15,946 bases of DNA from Acidobacteriota bacterium (lineage in GTDB: Bacteria; Acidobacteriota; Terriglobia; Terriglobales; Acidobacteriaceae): NCBI GenBank assembly GCA_003225615.1, contig QIAS01000070.1, positions 1 to 15,946 of the forward strand, given 5' to 3'. The translations under genes and the position numbers were made by a program. How positions within the stretch are numbered: position 1 is the stretch's first letter; every line of letters begins with the position of its first letter. The notes under the pieces were generated by a model. That model had not been told where the DNA came from. It saw only the letters and a program-made list of their open reading frames with translations, and did not search any database. Below are positions 15,423 through 15,946 of this stretch, one piece after another.

Positions 15423-15455
15423 TTGACACTAAACCACTCTAACTGTTAACGTTAA
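15423..15455 (+). promoter_or_regulatory. Possible promoter/operator ahead of atpF
   Basis: TTGACA (15423-15428) is a perfect -35 hexamer. At 17 bp the sequence is TTAACG and at 16 bp GTTAAC, both weak -10 matches, and they lie in the perfect 10-bp palindrome TTAACGTTAA (15446-15455). The start codon is 42 bp further on. A promoter overlapped by a regulator site is one reading. Confidence 0.35.
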
Positions 15456-15497
15456 GGCTTTTAGAAGCCCTCATTTTCCCGGTTCTATCTGCATCCC

Positions 15498-15946
15498 ATG
15501 GACCAGACGCTGCGACAACTAGGCGAATTACTGCTTGGGTCCATCCCCACCATCGTTTTACTCACCGTTCTATACCTGATTTACAAATCAGTCCTGCACA
15601 AACCTTTGGAAAGGCTGCTGGCCGAGCGGCGTAGCCGAAGCGAGGGAGCCCTCGAGAAAGCTCGCGCCGATATCGCTGCTGCCGAGGCACGCACGGCAGA
15701 ATACGAACAGCGTCTCCGGGATGCGCGCCTGGCACTATTCAAAGTGCAGGAAGCGCGCCGCCAAAAGGCTATGCAGCTTCGTGCGGCTGCAGTGGCGGAA
15801 GCTCGCACCCGGGCCCAGCAACTGGTTAGCGAAGCCCGTGCCGCCATTGAGCAAGACAAGGTTGCGGCACAGACCGGACTTCAGGCCGAAGCTCTTAAGC
15901 TGGCGGCGGAAATCGTCCGCACCGTGCTGCGGCCCGTCACCGCTGC
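15498..15946 (+). CDS. atpF: F-type ATP synthase subunit b, cut by the window edge
   Basis: 149 codons are visible and the frame is open to the last base. Residues 13-30 (LGSIPTIVLLTVLYLIYK) form the membrane anchor, followed by a VLHKPLERLLAERRSRSEGA stretch and a long, charged, Ala-rich helix (about 40-140) with the irregular right-handed-coiled-coil composition of b subunits. The peripheral stalk links the membrane a/c-ring part to F1 through subunit delta. Family length is about 150-170, so only the tail is missing (EIVRTVLRPVTA is near the usual end). No clear Shine-Dalgarno sequence precedes the ATG. Some acidobacteria carry two b-type genes (b and b') in tandem; the next gene is out of view, so which of these this is cannot be settled. 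Confidence 0.88.
   Translation, partial: MDQTLRQLGELLLGSIPTIVLLTVLYLIYKSVLHKPLERLLAERRSRSEGALEKARADIAAAEARTAEYEQRLRDARLALFKVQEARRQKAMQLRAAAVAEARTRAQQLVSEARAAIEQDKVAAQTGLQAEALKLAAEIVRTVLRPVTA

Larger units (their letters stand above)
15187..15497. other. 311-bp gap between sodA and atpF, rich in hairpins
   Basis: No full-length gene is present. From left to right it holds: AATTGC at 15186-15191 able to pair with GCAATT at 15223-15228; three consecutive hairpins (15230-15327); a 12-codon ORF (15312-15350); about 70 bp in which I see nothing; a TTGACA with a TTAACGTTAA palindrome (15423-15455); and GGCTT-TTAG-AAGCC at 15456-15469 followed by CTCATTTT, which is too short to call a terminator. 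Confidence 0.6.

Noticed and set aside
15581..15859. A 92-codon minus-strand frame opposite atpF
   Set aside because: It is rich in Ser, Ala and Arg as expected for the complement of an Ala/Glu/Arg-rich helix gene; the plus strand is a clear ATP synthase b subunit.

Overview
The window looks like a chromosomal segment of an acidobacterium (Acidobacteriota). This rests on inference from gene content: an outer-membrane receptor that joins a carboxypeptidase-regulatory-like N-terminal domain to a TonB-receptor plug and barrel, a modular CGGG-type lipoprotein, a 52-residue 'WREVSKAASQEQDPEKLL' small protein of a type I recall from acidobacterial genomes, and an F-type ATP synthase b subunit starting an apparent atp cluster. 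GC content is moderate to high, and most genes have purine-rich ribosome binding sites. No rRNA, tRNA, IS element, phage gene or CRISPR array is visible.

Left half (1-7808, all minus strand, so transcription runs right to left): a short secreted phosphate-binding-protein-like protein, a PilZ-domain protein, a large cytoplasmic PAS-GAF-PAS hybrid histidine kinase with a C-terminal receiver, the msrP-msrQ pair (periplasmic methionine sulfoxide reductase and its haem membrane partner, start and stop overlapping by 4 bp), a PfkB-type sugar kinase, and a lipoprotein built of four modules of about 110 residues that runs off the left edge. The gaps between the kinase, msrP, pfkB and lipoprotein genes are 114-167 bp and some hold promoter-like sequences, so this is probably several transcription units rather than one operon.

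Middle (8013-13886): a plus-strand zinc-ribbon membrane protein converges on a minus-strand exported amidohydrolase. The amidohydrolase diverges from a plus-strand, membrane-anchored PHP-domain metallohydrolase, which is followed 47 bp later by the TonB-receptor-like protein. The divergent gap carries a perfect 19-bp palindrome whose arms are back-to-back TTGACA hexamers. Two metal-dependent hydrolases plus an outer-membrane receptor suggest uptake and breakdown of some substrate, but the substrate cannot be read from sequence. The receptor frame is broken once near 13,305; a one-base correction would restore a protein of about 839 residues.

Right end (14191-15946, plus strand): the 52-residue small protein, a Mn-type superoxide dismutase, a 311-bp non-coding gap with a run of hairpins (one of which buries a perfect Shine-Dalgarno sequence ahead of a 12-codon ORF), and the start of an ATP synthase b-subunit gene cut by the window edge. 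Superoxide dismutase and MsrPQ both deal with oxidative damage but lie 10 kb apart on opposite strands. The points most worth a second look are the structured region at 15230-15350, the receptor frameshift, the divergent palindrome, and the mini-PBP/PilZ pair.
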